Of a stretch of 64,000 nt of DNA, positions 1 through 8,213 are shown one piece after another (positions within the stretch are counted from its first letter, which is position 1; every line of letters starts with the position of its first letter). Position numbers and translations under genes: made by a program. The stretch covers positions 1 to 64,000 of the forward strand of contig JAPLQT010000048.1 in assembly GCA_026399515.1 (NCBI GenBank), read 5' to 3'. This DNA is from Pseudomonadota bacterium (GTDB lineage Bacteria > Pseudomonadota > Gammaproteobacteria > Burkholderiales > Rhodocyclaceae). The notes under the pieces are model-generated. The model made no database searches. It was not told where the DNA came from and saw only the letters and a list, made by a program, of their open reading frames with translations.

Positions 1-1565
1 GTTGGTTCCGAGCGGGCTTGCTTCGCTAGTTTCACCCATGCGTTGTAGACAGCCATGGCTCCCCGTAGCGTCTCGGGCTGGAAGATGCGCTCTCGGCATA
101 TCTGGGCGAAACGCCGGCGAGCTTCGGCCAGGTTCACCCTGCCGAGCACCGCGTCGAGTCCGGCAAGACTGTCGAGGGCCGTGGCAAAGGCACGCTGGGC
201 CTGGTACTCGTGGCTGGACGGGGAGCGCTCGCCCGGCCATCCGGCGGCTTCGAGCAGCGCCCCGAAAGCCTGCGCCCAGGCAGACGGCACCTGCCGCGCC
301 GGCTGTGCAGCCAGCGCCACCTTGAAGGCGTCCATATGCGCCAGCAGGCGGCCGATGGGCAAGCCTCTCCCGGCGCTCTTGCGGGCGAAGCGCAAGGCCC
401 GCTCGAAAGAAAATGTCGGCGCCAGAAACTCGCGCATCAGCGCATCGAGACGGGCCCGGCCGTCGGCCTCGGCGACATCCGCGGACCAGTAGGGCTGGCG
501 CAGCAGCGTAGTGAAATCTTCCTGCTTGATGCTACGCGGCGAGGCGGCGCAGGCCAGCAATTGCAAGGCGACGGCGACGCACGGCTGGCGCGCCAGCGGC
601 AAGCCGAGCGAGAAATTGTAGTGGCGCGACATTTCGGCCAGCGCCGGCCGCAAGGCCAGCGGATCGAGAGCGTCGTCGAGGAAGGCCGCCAAGTCCTCGC
701 GCAGCGCGCCGAGTTCCGGCACGACGATGCCGAGACGCGCGGCGGGATTTTCAGCCAGCCGCGCATGCGCCCAGGCCACCGCCGCGCGGCACTCGGCCTC
801 GCGGTCGGGCAGGCCGGCGATGCGGGCCTGCGCCACTTCCGGCAAACCCTGTTCCAGTTCGTAGACAGCCACGCCACGCTGCATCAGGGCCTGTGCCAGC
901 CGCGCTTCCTGCGGGTTGTAGCGGTCGAAGCCGGCCAGCGCCAACTGGCGCGGCAGCCGGCCGGCACCGGTCTTGAGGCAGTCAATCTGCCAATCGAGAT
1001 GACGCGCCGCATCGAACCAGCCGGCCTCGTCGCAGATGCGCCGGAACTCCTCGCGCCAACGCAGGAACTGCCTGGTTTCCGCGCTCTGCTCGGTCGCCGT
1101 CAGCGGTATACGGATATTCCAGGCGGCCATCAAGGCATTGGCTTCGGCGGCGGCAGCAGCCAGACCCTCGCGGTCGAACAGCGTCTCTTCGGCTTCGTTA
1201 CTGATGCCGGATCCGCCCTCCACCCTCCAACTCGGCGAGGGCTCCGACTCGGCGAGGGCCCCGATGGCGCGATCCCAGAGGATGCGCTCCTGCAATCCGT
1301 CGAGTACCAGGCGCGGCGCGGTGGCCGCCGGTATCTCGCCGCCCAGCAGGCTCTCCTGCATCACCGCGGCCAGCCATTGCGTGGCTAGCAGCGCCTGTAG
1401 CGGTTGCCAGCGCGTCAATCCGCGCGCCAACTGCATCCGGTCGTGGTCGCGGCGAAGATTGCGCGCCAGGCGCGACGAGGCACACAGCACCACCGCCTCG
1501 CTGTCCAGCGCTTCCAGGGAAATGCGCGACTGCGCGAGGTCGAGAATTGTTTCGGGAGCGTGCAT
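1..1565 (-). CDS. AddB-like probable DNA repair protein (partial, C-terminus beyond window)
   Basis: The reverse-strand frame is open from an ATG at 1565 to the window edge: 521 codons without a stop, so the C-terminal part is missing. It begins MHAPETILDLAQ. An early block SSRLARNLRRDHDR lies near residues 30-43, and later come ARIAGLPDREAECRAAVAWA and LGIVVPELGALREDL. These resemble the inactivated-helicase part of AddB/RecC-type proteins, and the whole fits the roughly 900-residue family 'probable DNA repair protein' (TIGR03623 as I recall it). The nuclease part that would sit at the C-terminus is not visible. The family is presumed to act in double-strand break processing, but its function is not proven. 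The gene lies 17 bp downstream of a small membrane-peptide gene on the same strand. Family assignment is fairly sure; biochemical role is inferred. Confidence 0.75.
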   Translation of the reverse strand, partial: MHAPETILDLAQSRISLEALDSEAVVLCASSRLARNLRRDHDRMQLARGLTRWQPLQALLATQWLAAVMQESLLGGEIPAATAPRLVLDGLQERILWDRAIGALAESEPSPSWRVEGGSGISNEAEETLFDREGLAAAAAEANALMAAWNIRIPLTATEQSAETRQFLRWREEFRRICDEAGWFDAARHLDWQIDCLKTGAGRLPRQLALAGFDRYNPQEARLAQALMQRGVAVYELEQGLPEVAQARIAGLPDREAECRAAVAWAHARLAENPAARLGIVVPELGALREDLAAFLDDALDPLALRPALAEMSRHYNFSLGLPLARQPCVAVALQLLACAASPRSIKQEDFTTLLRQPYWSADVAEADGRARLDALMREFLAPTFSFERALRFARKSAGRGLPIGRLLAHMDAFKVALAAQPARQVPSAWAQAFGALLEAAGWPGERSPSSHEYQAQRAFATALDSLAGLDAVLGRVNLAEARRRFAQICRERIFQPETLRGAMAVYNAWVKLAKQARSEP

Positions 1566-1582
1566 CGCCGCTATGTTACAGG

Positions 1583-1708
1583 CTACAAGGCCGGAATCAT
1601 GCCTGGAACGAACAGCAGGAATAGCGCGCAGAGCGTGCTGGTCAGCCAGAACACCAGGGTATCGGGGTCGTGCGGCAATCGGAATGAGAAAGTTTTCTTG
1701 GCTGGCAT
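1583..1708 (-). CDS. Small hypothetical membrane protein, 41 aa
   Basis: A 41-codon reverse-strand frame runs from ATG at 1708 to TAG at 1583. It is preceded by a GAGAG Shine-Dalgarno-like stretch at a normal distance. The product starts MPAKKTFSFRLPHDPDT and has one hydrophobic segment (about residues 18-40, ending FLLFVPGMIPAL), so a single-pass inner-membrane peptide is likely. The stop lies 17 bp before the AddB-like gene, which suggests co-transcription. I do not recognise a family. Support is the ribosome binding site, the hydrophobic pattern and the tight spacing; it could still be a chance frame. Confidence 0.45.
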   Translation of the reverse strand: MPAKKTFSFRLPHDPDTLVFWLTSTLCALFLLFVPGMIPAL

Positions 1709-1806
1709 GGCGAGGCTCTCTTGGAAAGTGGTGGAGAGCATTCTCGCGCGCTACGGGCTCATGACGTGAGCCAGTTCAAATATCTGTCATCGGTCGCGCC
1801 GAAAAA

Positions 1807-3129
1807 TCACTGGCATTTGCAGCCCGGCGCGGCGGAGATCGGGCAGACCTCGACCCGGTTGCGCCCATTGTTCTTGGCGCTATACAGCGCTTCGTCGGCA
1901 CGCATCAGGACCGCATCGGCGCTGTCATCCGTGGCATTCAGGTCCGAAATGCCGATGCTGACGGTCACCTGGATACTCCTGCCATTCTGTAGCAGCGGTG
2001 TCCCGGCGATCTTCTGGCGCAAGCGCTCGGCGAAGACCCGAGCCGCGGCCAGGTCGGCGCCGGCCAGGACGATGGCGAACTCCTCGCCGCCGACCCGGCC
2101 GCCGGTATCGATTTTGCGTAACTCTTCGCGCATCAGCCGGGAAAAATGTTGCAGCATCAAATCGCCCGTCATGTGGCCGTATTCGTCATTCACGCGCTTG
2201 AACCAATCCAGGTCCAGCATCAGCACCGCTGTGTGCAGCGTGTCGAGGCGCTTGACGCGGGCCAGCTCTTCTTCCAGCCGGGCGAGGAAATGACGGCGGT
2301 TGGATAATCCGGTGAGGGCATCGGTGATCGCCAACTCGCGCAACTCGGCTTCCAGGCGCTTGCGCTCGGTGATGTCGCGGTTGCTGACGCGCCGTCCCAG
2401 AAACTCCCCGTTGGGTCCCGCTACCGCCTTGCAGGCATGGGCGATCCAGCGGATTTCCCCGTCGCGGCGCAGGATACGGAAATCCACTTCCGCATCCTGC
2501 TGGCCTTCCACCTGTAGATGGGCCATCATGATCTTCAAGTCGTCCGGATAAATGATGCGCTCCAGCAAATCGGGATCCGCCACATACTCGCTGCGGGCAT
2601 AGCCCGACATGCGCTCGCAGGAAGCACTCATGTAGAGGATCTGATGCTGGGGGGAAATCCAGTACTCCCAATCGTGGGTATAGTCGGCAACGGTCCGCAA
2701 CAAGGCCTCGTTCTGGATCAGGCGCTGCTCCAGCTTGGCCCGGCTGATGGCGTAGCGGATGGCGCGTGTCAGGCTGTCGGTGTCGAAATGGCCTTTGATC
2801 AGGTAGTCCTGGGCGCCTGATTCCAGGGCTTGCAGCGCGAAATCGACATTGTCGTGGCCGGTCAGCACGATCAGCGGCAAGACGCCGGACATCTCATGCA
2901 GCAGCCGTACCGTGTGCAATCCGCTTGAATCGGGCAAGGACAAGTCGACCACCAATATGTCGGCGTCCGGCGGGCTTTCGGCGAGCCGCTGCTTCGCCGC
3001 GCCGAGGCTGGTCACCCAATCGATCTCGTAACGCGCGTCGCGAGACGCGCGCAAGGCCTGCTTCACCAGACGGGCGTCGCCCTCCTCGTCTTCAACCAGC
3101 AATACCCGGCAAGTCGCGGCGTCGTACAT
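1807..3129 (-). CDS. Response regulator with REC-PAS-GGDEF (diguanylate cyclase)
   Basis: A 440-residue protein. An N-terminal receiver (about 1-125) has acidic pocket VEDEEGD and phosphoacceptor D62 in VVDLSLPD. A PAS fold (about 140-262) ends in the usual [10 protein letters not shown] linker. A C-terminal GGDEF domain starts ITDALTGLSNRRHF and carries an intact GGEEF active site, so c-di-GMP synthesis is expected. It is the last gene of an operon with the single-domain receiver (6-bp gap) and the CxxCH sensor kinase. The likely chain is kinase to receiver(s) to cyclase. The PAS domain closely resembles that of the kinase at 43827-45974 (both have VADYT.DWEYW and a conserved DFRI.RRDGE.RWIAH pattern), so these PAS modules share recent ancestry. 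No DNA-binding domain is present. Confidence 0.9.
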   Translation of the reverse strand: MYDAATCRVLLVEDEEGDARLVKQALRASRDARYEIDWVTSLGAAKQRLAESPPDADILVVDLSLPDSSGLHTVRLLHEMSGVLPLIVLTGHDNVDFALQALESGAQDYLIKGHFDTDSLTRAIRYAISRAKLEQRLIQNEALLRTVADYTHDWEYWISPQHQILYMSASCERMSGYARSEYVADPDLLERIIYPDDLKIMMAHLQVEGQQDAEVDFRILRRDGEIRWIAHACKAVAGPNGEFLGRRVSNRDITERKRLEAELRELAITDALTGLSNRRHFLARLEEELARVKRLDTLHTAVLMLDLDWFKRVNDEYGHMTGDLMLQHFSRLMREELRKIDTGGRVGGEEFAIVLAGADLAAARVFAERLRQKIAGTPLLQNGRSIQVTVSIGISDLNATDDSADAVLMRADEALYSAKNNGRNRVEVCPISAAPGCKCQ

Positions 3130-3135
3130 GCTGGA

Positions 3136-3585
3136 TCAATCCTTCTTGGGCAGGCGGGTCAACACGAACCAATAGCTGCCGAGCTGGCGAATGGCATCGA
3201 TGAACTGCTCCATGTCCACCGGTTTGGTGATATAGCCAGCCGCGCCCAGATGGTAGGAGGCGACGATGTCGCGCTCGACATCCGACGTGGTCAGGACCAC
3301 CACCGGAATGGCTTTGAGCGCCTCGTCCAGCTTGACCTGGGCGAGGAACTCCCGGCCATTCATGCGCGGCATATTGAGATCCAGCAAGATCATGTCCGGC
3401 CTCGGCGCGGCACGGTAGCACTCACCCTGGCGACGCAGGAAAGCCAGCGCCTCGATACCGTCGACGGCATGATGCAGGGTGCAGAAAACCTTGCTCTCCT
3501 TTAGTGCCGAGCGTACCAGGTGAGCGTCCGCCTGCTCGTCTTCGACCAGCAGGATGTCGAAGGCAGCCACGTTTTCAGCGATCAT
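3136..3585 (-). CDS. Single-domain response regulator (Rcp1-like receiver)
   Basis: A 149-residue stand-alone receiver. Visible are the acidic pair in LLVEDEQAD, phosphoacceptor D69 in ILLDLNMPRMNG, switch Thr in VVVLTTSD near 100 and K121 in YITKPVD. There is no output domain, as in the Rcp1/CheY-like receivers paired with phytochrome-type kinases. Its ATG overlaps the stop of the upstream sensor kinase (ATGA type), and its stop lies 6 bp from the REC-PAS-GGDEF gene, so it is translationally coupled on both sides. Probable role: phosphate shuttle between the CxxCH kinase and the diguanylate cyclase. Confidence 0.9.
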   Translation of the reverse strand: MIAENVAAFDILLVEDEQADAHLVRSALKESKVFCTLHHAVDGIEALAFLRRQGECYRAAPRPDMILLDLNMPRMNGREFLAQVKLDEALKAIPVVVLTTSDVERDIVASYHLGAAGYITKPVDMEQFIDAIRQLGSYWFVLTRLPKKD

Positions 3586-5090
3586 TTTGTTTCTCCATCA
3601 GGCAGTTCGAACACCGCCATGGCGCCGCCGTCGGGCAGGTTTTCGATCCAGATTCTACCGTGCCGGCTTTCGATGATGCGCCGGGCTATGGACAAGCCGA
3701 TACCGGTGCTGGAGATGTCCTTTCCATCGACGCCGGCGGCACTCAGCCGCTCGAAGATTTCAAATACCCGTTCCTGATATTCGGCGGGTATTCCCGGGCC
3801 ATTGTCGCAGACATGGTAGCGGGTCAGTGTGCCGTCACGTTCGCCGTAGATGCGTATCAGCGGCGGCGTCTCCGGATCGACCGGATGACCATGCACCAGC
3901 GCGTTCTCCAGGAACACCGCGAACAAGTCCATCAGGCGTGGCCGGTCAAGATTGACGGGCGGCAGCGTCCCGACGTCGAGTTCGACGCCGAGCGCTTCGA
4001 TTTGAGGCGAGAACCGGTGTTCCACGGCAATCAAGGCGGCGTTGGCATCTTCCACTCGAATCTCGCCGCGCGGCTCACCCGCCGCCAGGTAAAGCTGGAT
4101 GTCGCGCACCAGGCCGCGCAGGTGGTCGGCATCGCGCTCCAGCGTATCGAGGGAAACCCTGGCTTCCTCGTCTTCGCGCAACAGCGCGTTTCCCGAGAGC
4201 CGGGCGCGCAGGCGCTGGGCATAGCTGGTCAGGCGGCGCGTCGGTTCCATCAGGTGATGGGCGGAGACTTCGGCGAAGCGGGAGAGGTCCGCATTGGCGC
4301 GTGAGATCAGCGCGTTCTGGCGTTGCAGCTCGGTTTCCGCCAACTGCTGAAGGACGAGCCGGTAACGAACCTGAAAGTACAAGACCGCTATCGTCGCCAG
4401 TCCCAGCGTCCAGATCATGCCCAGCGGCAAAAGGTTCTCACTGACGGTCGTCCGGACATCATCCAGGTAGGGTTGCATCGGCACAACGACTCCGACCCCG
4501 CCGCGGACATCGCCGACCTTGTAACCCTGGACCTCATGGCATTTGAGGCAGCCCTGCTCGACCTTCAACACCCCCATCATGCGCAGATACGGCTTGCCGT
4601 CGATGTCGGAAAACTCCGAGACCTCGGAGACCTCGGAGCCATCGCCCATGCCCTGTTCGAACCGGCGCAATGCCGCTGCTTCCCAGGCGTCGGGGGCATT
4701 CATCGGATTGACCGGCTTCAGGCTGGTAAGCTTCCCCCTCACCCCGTAGTTCTCGGCGTATTCCGACATCGTCTGGCGCATGATGTAGGCCGGATTCATC
4801 AAGGTCAGTTTCTTGCCGGAGGGCGTTTCGATATCGCGCTCGGGAATCTGCGCCAATCCTGGATTGGGCGGCGTGCGCTCGTCGATCGGGACATACACGC
4901 CGCCATGGCGCGTCGCCCATCGGCGAAACGCCAGATCCTTGTCGAAGTGGATGCGCGCCTCTTTCTTCGCCAATTGCTCGGCATGCCGGCTGGCGATATG
5001 CCAGTTCCAGGCCACAAGGCAAGCCATCATCGCCGTCCATACGATCATCGCGGCAACGCTGGCACCGCTCAATTGCGTGGTGGGTTTCAT
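3582..5090 (-). CDS. Sensor histidine kinase with periplasmic CxxCH (DUF3365-type) domain
   Basis: A 502-residue membrane kinase. TM1 spans about residues 10-30, a periplasmic domain about 31-220, and TM2 about 222-242. The periplasmic part carries one c-type heme motif, CLKCH, at 181-185, as in the DUF3365/Tll0287-like heme sensor family, so redox or ligand sensing through a covalent heme is likely. Cytoplasmic part: HisKA with phosphoacceptor H278 in an unusual AHHL context (the common form is SHDL), then HATPase with DNGPGIPAEYQERVFEIFERL and STGIGLSIARRI. A short acidic tandem repeat, SEVSEVSEFSD (152-162), sits just before the heme motif and is encoded by repeated 9-bp units. It heads an operon with the receiver and cyclase genes. 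Confidence 0.88.
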   Translation of the reverse strand: MKPTTQLSGASVAAMIVWTAMMACLVAWNWHIASRHAEQLAKKEARIHFDKDLAFRRWATRHGGVYVPIDERTPPNPGLAQIPERDIETPSGKKLTLMNPAYIMRQTMSEYAENYGVRGKLTSLKPVNPMNAPDAWEAAALRRFEQGMGDGSEVSEVSEFSDIDGKPYLRMMGVLKVEQGCLKCHEVQGYKVGDVRGGVGVVVPMQPYLDDVRTTVSENLLPLGMIWTLGLATIAVLYFQVRYRLVLQQLAETELQRQNALISRANADLSRFAEVSAHHLMEPTRRLTSYAQRLRARLSGNALLREDEEARVSLDTLERDADHLRGLVRDIQLYLAAGEPRGEIRVEDANAALIAVEHRFSPQIEALGVELDVGTLPPVNLDRPRLMDLFAVFLENALVHGHPVDPETPPLIRIYGERDGTLTRYHVCDNGPGIPAEYQERVFEIFERLSAAGVDGKDISSTGIGLSIARRIIESRHGRIWIENLPDGGAMAVFELPDGETK

Positions 5091-5203
5091 GCGCCCGGCT
5101 CCTTGTCGCCGCTTTCGATACCCGGCAAGCGCCGGCGCACCAGGTTGGCGCCACCCGGATCATCTTCGACCCTCAAACCCTGACAGAAAGATGGAGTATT
5201 CAT
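5087..5203 (-). pseudogene. Short frame resembling the N-terminus of a receiver domain
   Basis: A 38-codon frame from ATG 5203 whose TGA overlaps the ATG of the CxxCH kinase. It encodes LRVEDDPGGANLVRRRLPG, which matches the beta1-alpha1 start of receiver domains (compare VEDEEGDARLVKQAL and VEDEQADAHLVRSAL nearby) but lacks the hydrophobic beta1 strand and everything after helix 1. It reads as the leftover of a receiver gene that once preceded the kinase, though no clear ribosome binding site is visible. It could be a coincidental frame. Confidence 0.35.
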
Positions 5204-5493
5204 CGTCCGCGCGGTGTCTTCAAGCCTGGCGACGACACCTCCCGACTCAGATGCAGGAAAACAGGGTATAGGAAGTACAGGCGCGTGTCAGGCATGGATA
5301 TACATGCAGCATAGACCACGGAATACGGTTTGTCGCTTTCCCCGGAAAGTTCCGACAGTTGGCAAACCAACAACCGTTGGTCGCCTCCCGGAGCGCCTAA
5401 TCCGCGTCAAATACGTTTAGTCGCACGGCCATTTCTCCCCGGTTTTTCCTCCGGTAACTTTCGCCTGCCCATTCAGCACACAGGAGAACGGTT
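5204..5493. other. Divergent intergenic region
   Basis: This stretch separates the minus-strand sensor operon from the plus-strand export operon. It contains a small hairpin CCAACAACCGTTGG (about 5367-5380) and no convincing gene. It probably carries the two divergent promoters, but I cannot define -35/-10 boxes with confidence. Confidence 0.4.
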
Positions 5494-6162
5494 ATGGAAA
5501 TGACAAGGATATTCCGGAATATGGCAGCGGCGACCGCCGCGACCATCTCACTGGTTTTCTCGCTCGGCGCTGCGGCGCAAGGCGGCGAGGAGACCTTCAT
5601 CAAGGCCCAGGCAAGCTTCGAGCGAGGCCTGCGCGGCTCGGAGAGCGACAACGAAGCGGCGGCCGAACATTTCAAGCGGCTCAGCGAAACGGACACCGGC
5701 AACCCGCTATACCTTGCCTATTACGGCAGCACGTTCACCGTCAAGGCACGCGACGCCTGGTTGCCGTGGAAGAAGCTCAAACTCGGCGAGCAGGGGCTCG
5801 ACCTGATCGACAAGGCGCTCAAACGCCTGACCCCGGAACACGACAAGCTCGTTTTGCGCAACGTCCCGCTCGGTATCGAAACGCGCCTGGTCGCCATCAA
5901 TACCTTCTTACAGGTGCCCGACCGATTCTTCCATCGTTACGAGAGCGGTAAGACTCTGCTGGCCGAGACCATGAAGAGCCCGGCCTTCGCCCAGTCGCCG
6001 CCACAGATCCAGGCGCGCTTTTACTCGCAGACGGCCCTGGTGGCGCAGAAGGAAGGCCGCAAGGCAGACGAGGCGGCGCAGTTGAAGCGCATGCTGGAAC
6101 TCGACCCACAGAGTCCCGACACGGCCCAACTGCAAGCCCGGCTCAAGGAGTTGGGTGCATGA
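5494..6162 (+). CDS. Periplasmic TPR-like protein of an ABC export operon
   Basis: A 222-residue protein with a good ribosome binding site (AGGAGAACGG) before ATG 5494. An N-terminal signal peptide (about 1-29, ending SLGAAAQG) directs export. The mature part is helical and TPR-like: FERGLRGSESDNEAAAEHFKRL near the start and AAQLKRMLELDPQSPDTAQLQ at the end. No catalytic motif is seen. Its stop overlaps the start of the ATPase gene, so it belongs to the same translation-coupled unit. Likely role, by context: a periplasmic accessory or scaffold of the exporter encoded downstream. No specific family name can be given. Confidence 0.7.
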   Translation: MEMTRIFRNMAAATAATISLVFSLGAAAQGGEETFIKAQASFERGLRGSESDNEAAAEHFKRLSETDTGNPLYLAYYGSTFTVKARDAWLPWKKLKLGEQGLDLIDKALKRLTPEHDKLVLRNVPLGIETRLVAINTFLQVPDRFFHRYESGKTLLAETMKSPAFAQSPPQIQARFYSQTALVAQKEGRKADEAAQLKRMLELDPQSPDTAQLQARLKELGA

Positions 6163-6857
6163 ACTCAAACGCGAATCAAGTCATCCACTTGGAAAATGTC
6201 AGCAAGTCCTACCGCATGGGCCTTAACAGCGTCGCGGCCCTGCGCGAAGTGACGCTGTCCATCGAGGCCGGCGAATTCGCGGCGCTGACCGGCCCTTCGG
6301 GCAGCGGCAAGAGCACCCTGCTCAATCTCTGCGGGCTGGTCGACCAGCCGGATGCCGGCAGCATCAGCATCGACCGTCAGGAGACAGCGCAGCTCTCGCA
6401 GAAGGATCTGACCCTGATCCGGCGCGAGAAGATAGGCTTCGTCTTCCAGGGCTTCAACCTGGTGCCGGTGATGACAGCTTTCGAGAACGTCGAATATCCG
6501 TTGTTCCTGGCAGGCGCCGGAAATAGCGCTGCAGCCACGGCCGAGCGGCGCGAGCGCGTGCACGACATGCTCGCCAGGGTGGGCCTGACGGAACACGGCC
6601 GGCGCCGCCCCGACGAGCTGTCGGGCGGACAGCGGCAACGCGTCGCCATCGCCCGGGCGCTGGTGAAACGGCCGCGGCTGGTGATCGCCGACGAGCCGAC
6701 CGCCAATCTCGACAGCACGACGGCCACCCAGATCATCGACTTGATGCACGAACTGGGCCGTTCCAACGGCACCACTTTCGTCATCGCCACCCACGATGCG
6801 CGCGTCACCTCGCGCTGCGACCGGGCAATCGTACTCACCGACGGGGTGCTGCAATGA
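6159..6857 (+). CDS. ABC transporter ATP-binding protein (LolD/MacB type)
   Basis: A 232-residue ATPase with Walker A GPSGSGKST (45-53), Q-loop in FVFQGFNLVPVMTAFENV, signature LSGGQRQRVAIARAL (154-168) and Walker B LVIADEPTANLDS (174-186). The VPVMTAFENVEYPL pattern is typical of the LolD/MacB/FtsE-like branch that powers FtsX-type permeases. Start and stop overlap the flanking genes by 4 bp (ATGA), so ATPase and permease are made together. Likely function: energising extraction or export of an envelope substrate, with the permease at 6854-8074. Confidence 0.93.
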   Translation: MNSNANQVIHLENVSKSYRMGLNSVAALREVTLSIEAGEFAALTGPSGSGKSTLLNLCGLVDQPDAGSISIDRQETAQLSQKDLTLIRREKIGFVFQGFNLVPVMTAFENVEYPLFLAGAGNSAAATAERRERVHDMLARVGLTEHGRRRPDELSGGQRQRVAIARALVKRPRLVIADEPTANLDSTTATQIIDLMHELGRSNGTTFVIATHDARVTSRCDRAIVLTDGVLQ

Positions 6858-8074
6858 AATGGCTCAAGTTTGCAATCGCCAACGTGCTGCGCAACCGCCG
6901 CCGCTCGCTGGTCACCATCGTTATCGCTGCGGTCGGCACGGCCGGCGTGCTGGTGGGCGGCGGCTTCGCGCTGTTCACCTACGAATCACTGGCGGAAATG
7001 GCGGCACGCGACAGCGGCCACCTGATCCTGGCCCACCATGACTACTTCTCCCGCGACGAGGACACACCCATGCAGCACGGCCTGGAAAACTACACTGCGA
7101 TAAGGGAGAAGCTGGAACAAGACGAACGGGTGCGCATGACGCTGCCGCGCGTGCAGTTTTCCGGACTGATCAGCAACGGCGACAAGTCGGCGATCTTCAT
7201 TGGCGCCGGCATCGATCCGGACGGCGAATTCAGCGTCAAGGGGCCGGCCATGACGGTCGTCTCGGGCAGCCTGCTGAGTTCGAAGATCGCAGGCGATGCC
7301 GCCCCCGAAGTCGTCATCGGCGCCGAACTCGCCAAGCAGATGAAGGCGGAACCGGGCGGCGGCCTGACGCTGTTGTCGACCACCACCTCGGGCAGCCTCA
7401 ACGCGCTCGACGTCAAGGTGCGCGGCATCGTCTCGGTCGGCGTGCCGGAGATCGACAAGCGGCTGGTGTATGTGACGCTGTCCACGGCGCAGCACCTGCT
7501 GCTCACCGACAAGGCCAGCACGCTCTCCGTGTATCTGCGCGACACCGAGCAGACGGAGGAGATGCGCGGCGTAGTGGCCTCCCTGTTCCCCGACCAGGCG
7601 ATGCAGACCTGGCGCGACCAGGCCTATTTCTACGAAGCCGTGCGCAGCCTCTACAACCGCATTTTCGGGCTGCTGGGGCTGGTGATCGTCATCATGGTGC
7701 TGTTCGCCGTCTCCAACACCCTGGCCATGGCGGTCGTCGAACGCACCCGCGAGATCGGCACCTTGCGGGCGCTCGGCACCCTGCCGGCGCAGATCGTGCG
7801 CATCTTCGCGCTGGAAGGGCTGGTGCTGGGCGTCGCTGGCGTGGTCGGCGGCATGCTGGCCGCCGCCGGGATATCCGTGATGTTCCTGTTCTTCGACATC
7901 CAAATGCCGCCGCCGCCCGGACGCTCGGTCGGCTATCCGCTACAGGTGAATCTCTCGTTCGACCTGTACGCCCTCACCTTCCTGTGCGTTGTCGCACTCT
8001 CCGTCACCGCGGCCTGGCTGGTGAGCCGCAAGGCCGCGGCCAAACCCATCGTGGAGGCACTTGGTCATGTTTAA
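6854..8074 (+). CDS. ABC transporter permease, FtsX/MacB family
   Basis: A 406-residue inner-membrane protein. TM1 lies at about 18-40, followed by a periplasmic core of the MacB_PCD type (about 45-265). Three TMs at the C-terminus form the FtsX domain, with the hallmark ERTREIGTLRALG between the first and second of them. This topology is shared by LolC/E, MacB and related mechanotransmission pumps. Such pumps do not move substrate through the membrane but act on periplasmic substrates. The next gene encodes a LolA-like carrier, and further downstream comes an outer-membrane barrel, suggesting transfer of a lipid or lipoprotein-like substrate across the periplasm. Confidence 0.92.
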   Translation: MKWLKFAIANVLRNRRRSLVTIVIAAVGTAGVLVGGGFALFTYESLAEMAARDSGHLILAHHDYFSRDEDTPMQHGLENYTAIREKLEQDERVRMTLPRVQFSGLISNGDKSAIFIGAGIDPDGEFSVKGPAMTVVSGSLLSSKIAGDAAPEVVIGAELAKQMKAEPGGGLTLLSTTTSGSLNALDVKVRGIVSVGVPEIDKRLVYVTLSTAQHLLLTDKASTLSVYLRDTEQTEEMRGVVASLFPDQAMQTWRDQAYFYEAVRSLYNRIFGLLGLVIVIMVLFAVSNTLAMAVVERTREIGTLRALGTLPAQIVRIFALEGLVLGVAGVVGGMLAAAGISVMFLFFDIQMPPPPGRSVGYPLQVNLSFDLYALTFLCVVALSVTAAWLVSRKAAAKPIVEALGHV

Positions 8075-8131
8075 CGTGAAATGCAACTTCGAAGCGCCGC
8101 ATAACCCACGAGCGCAGCGAGCAATTTGTAA

Positions 8132-8149
8132 CCCCCGCCCGGGCGGGGG
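8132..8149. repeat. GC-rich perfect palindrome inside the export operon
   Basis: CCCCCGCCCGGGCGGGGG is an 18-bp perfect palindrome, followed by G-rich sequence CTGGGGGTGGGGGCATAAACCCC. It sits in the 139-bp gap between the permease and the LolA-like gene, while other gaps in the operon are overlaps. It could be a transcript-stabilising or attenuating hairpin, or part of an interspersed GC-rich repeat. The long forward frame that reads through this gap from 8061 is not convincing as coding sequence (NPRPGGGWGWGH-type translation). Confidence 0.6.
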
Positions 8150-8213
8150 CTGGGGGTGGGGGCATAAACCCCGTTTTTGGACGAGTTCATGGCACCGGGG
8201 TGGTCTGCCGGCC

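Noticed and set aside
210-1388. Long forward open frame of about 390 codons
   Set aside because: It is antisense to the AddB-like gene; its translation is Arg/Gln/Gly-rich without motifs, as expected for an opposite-strand frame in GC-rich coding DNA.
8061-8213. Earlier start for the LolA-like protein
   Set aside because: It would add a GC-repeat-derived peptide and bury the signal peptide; ATG 8214 gives a normal signal sequence.
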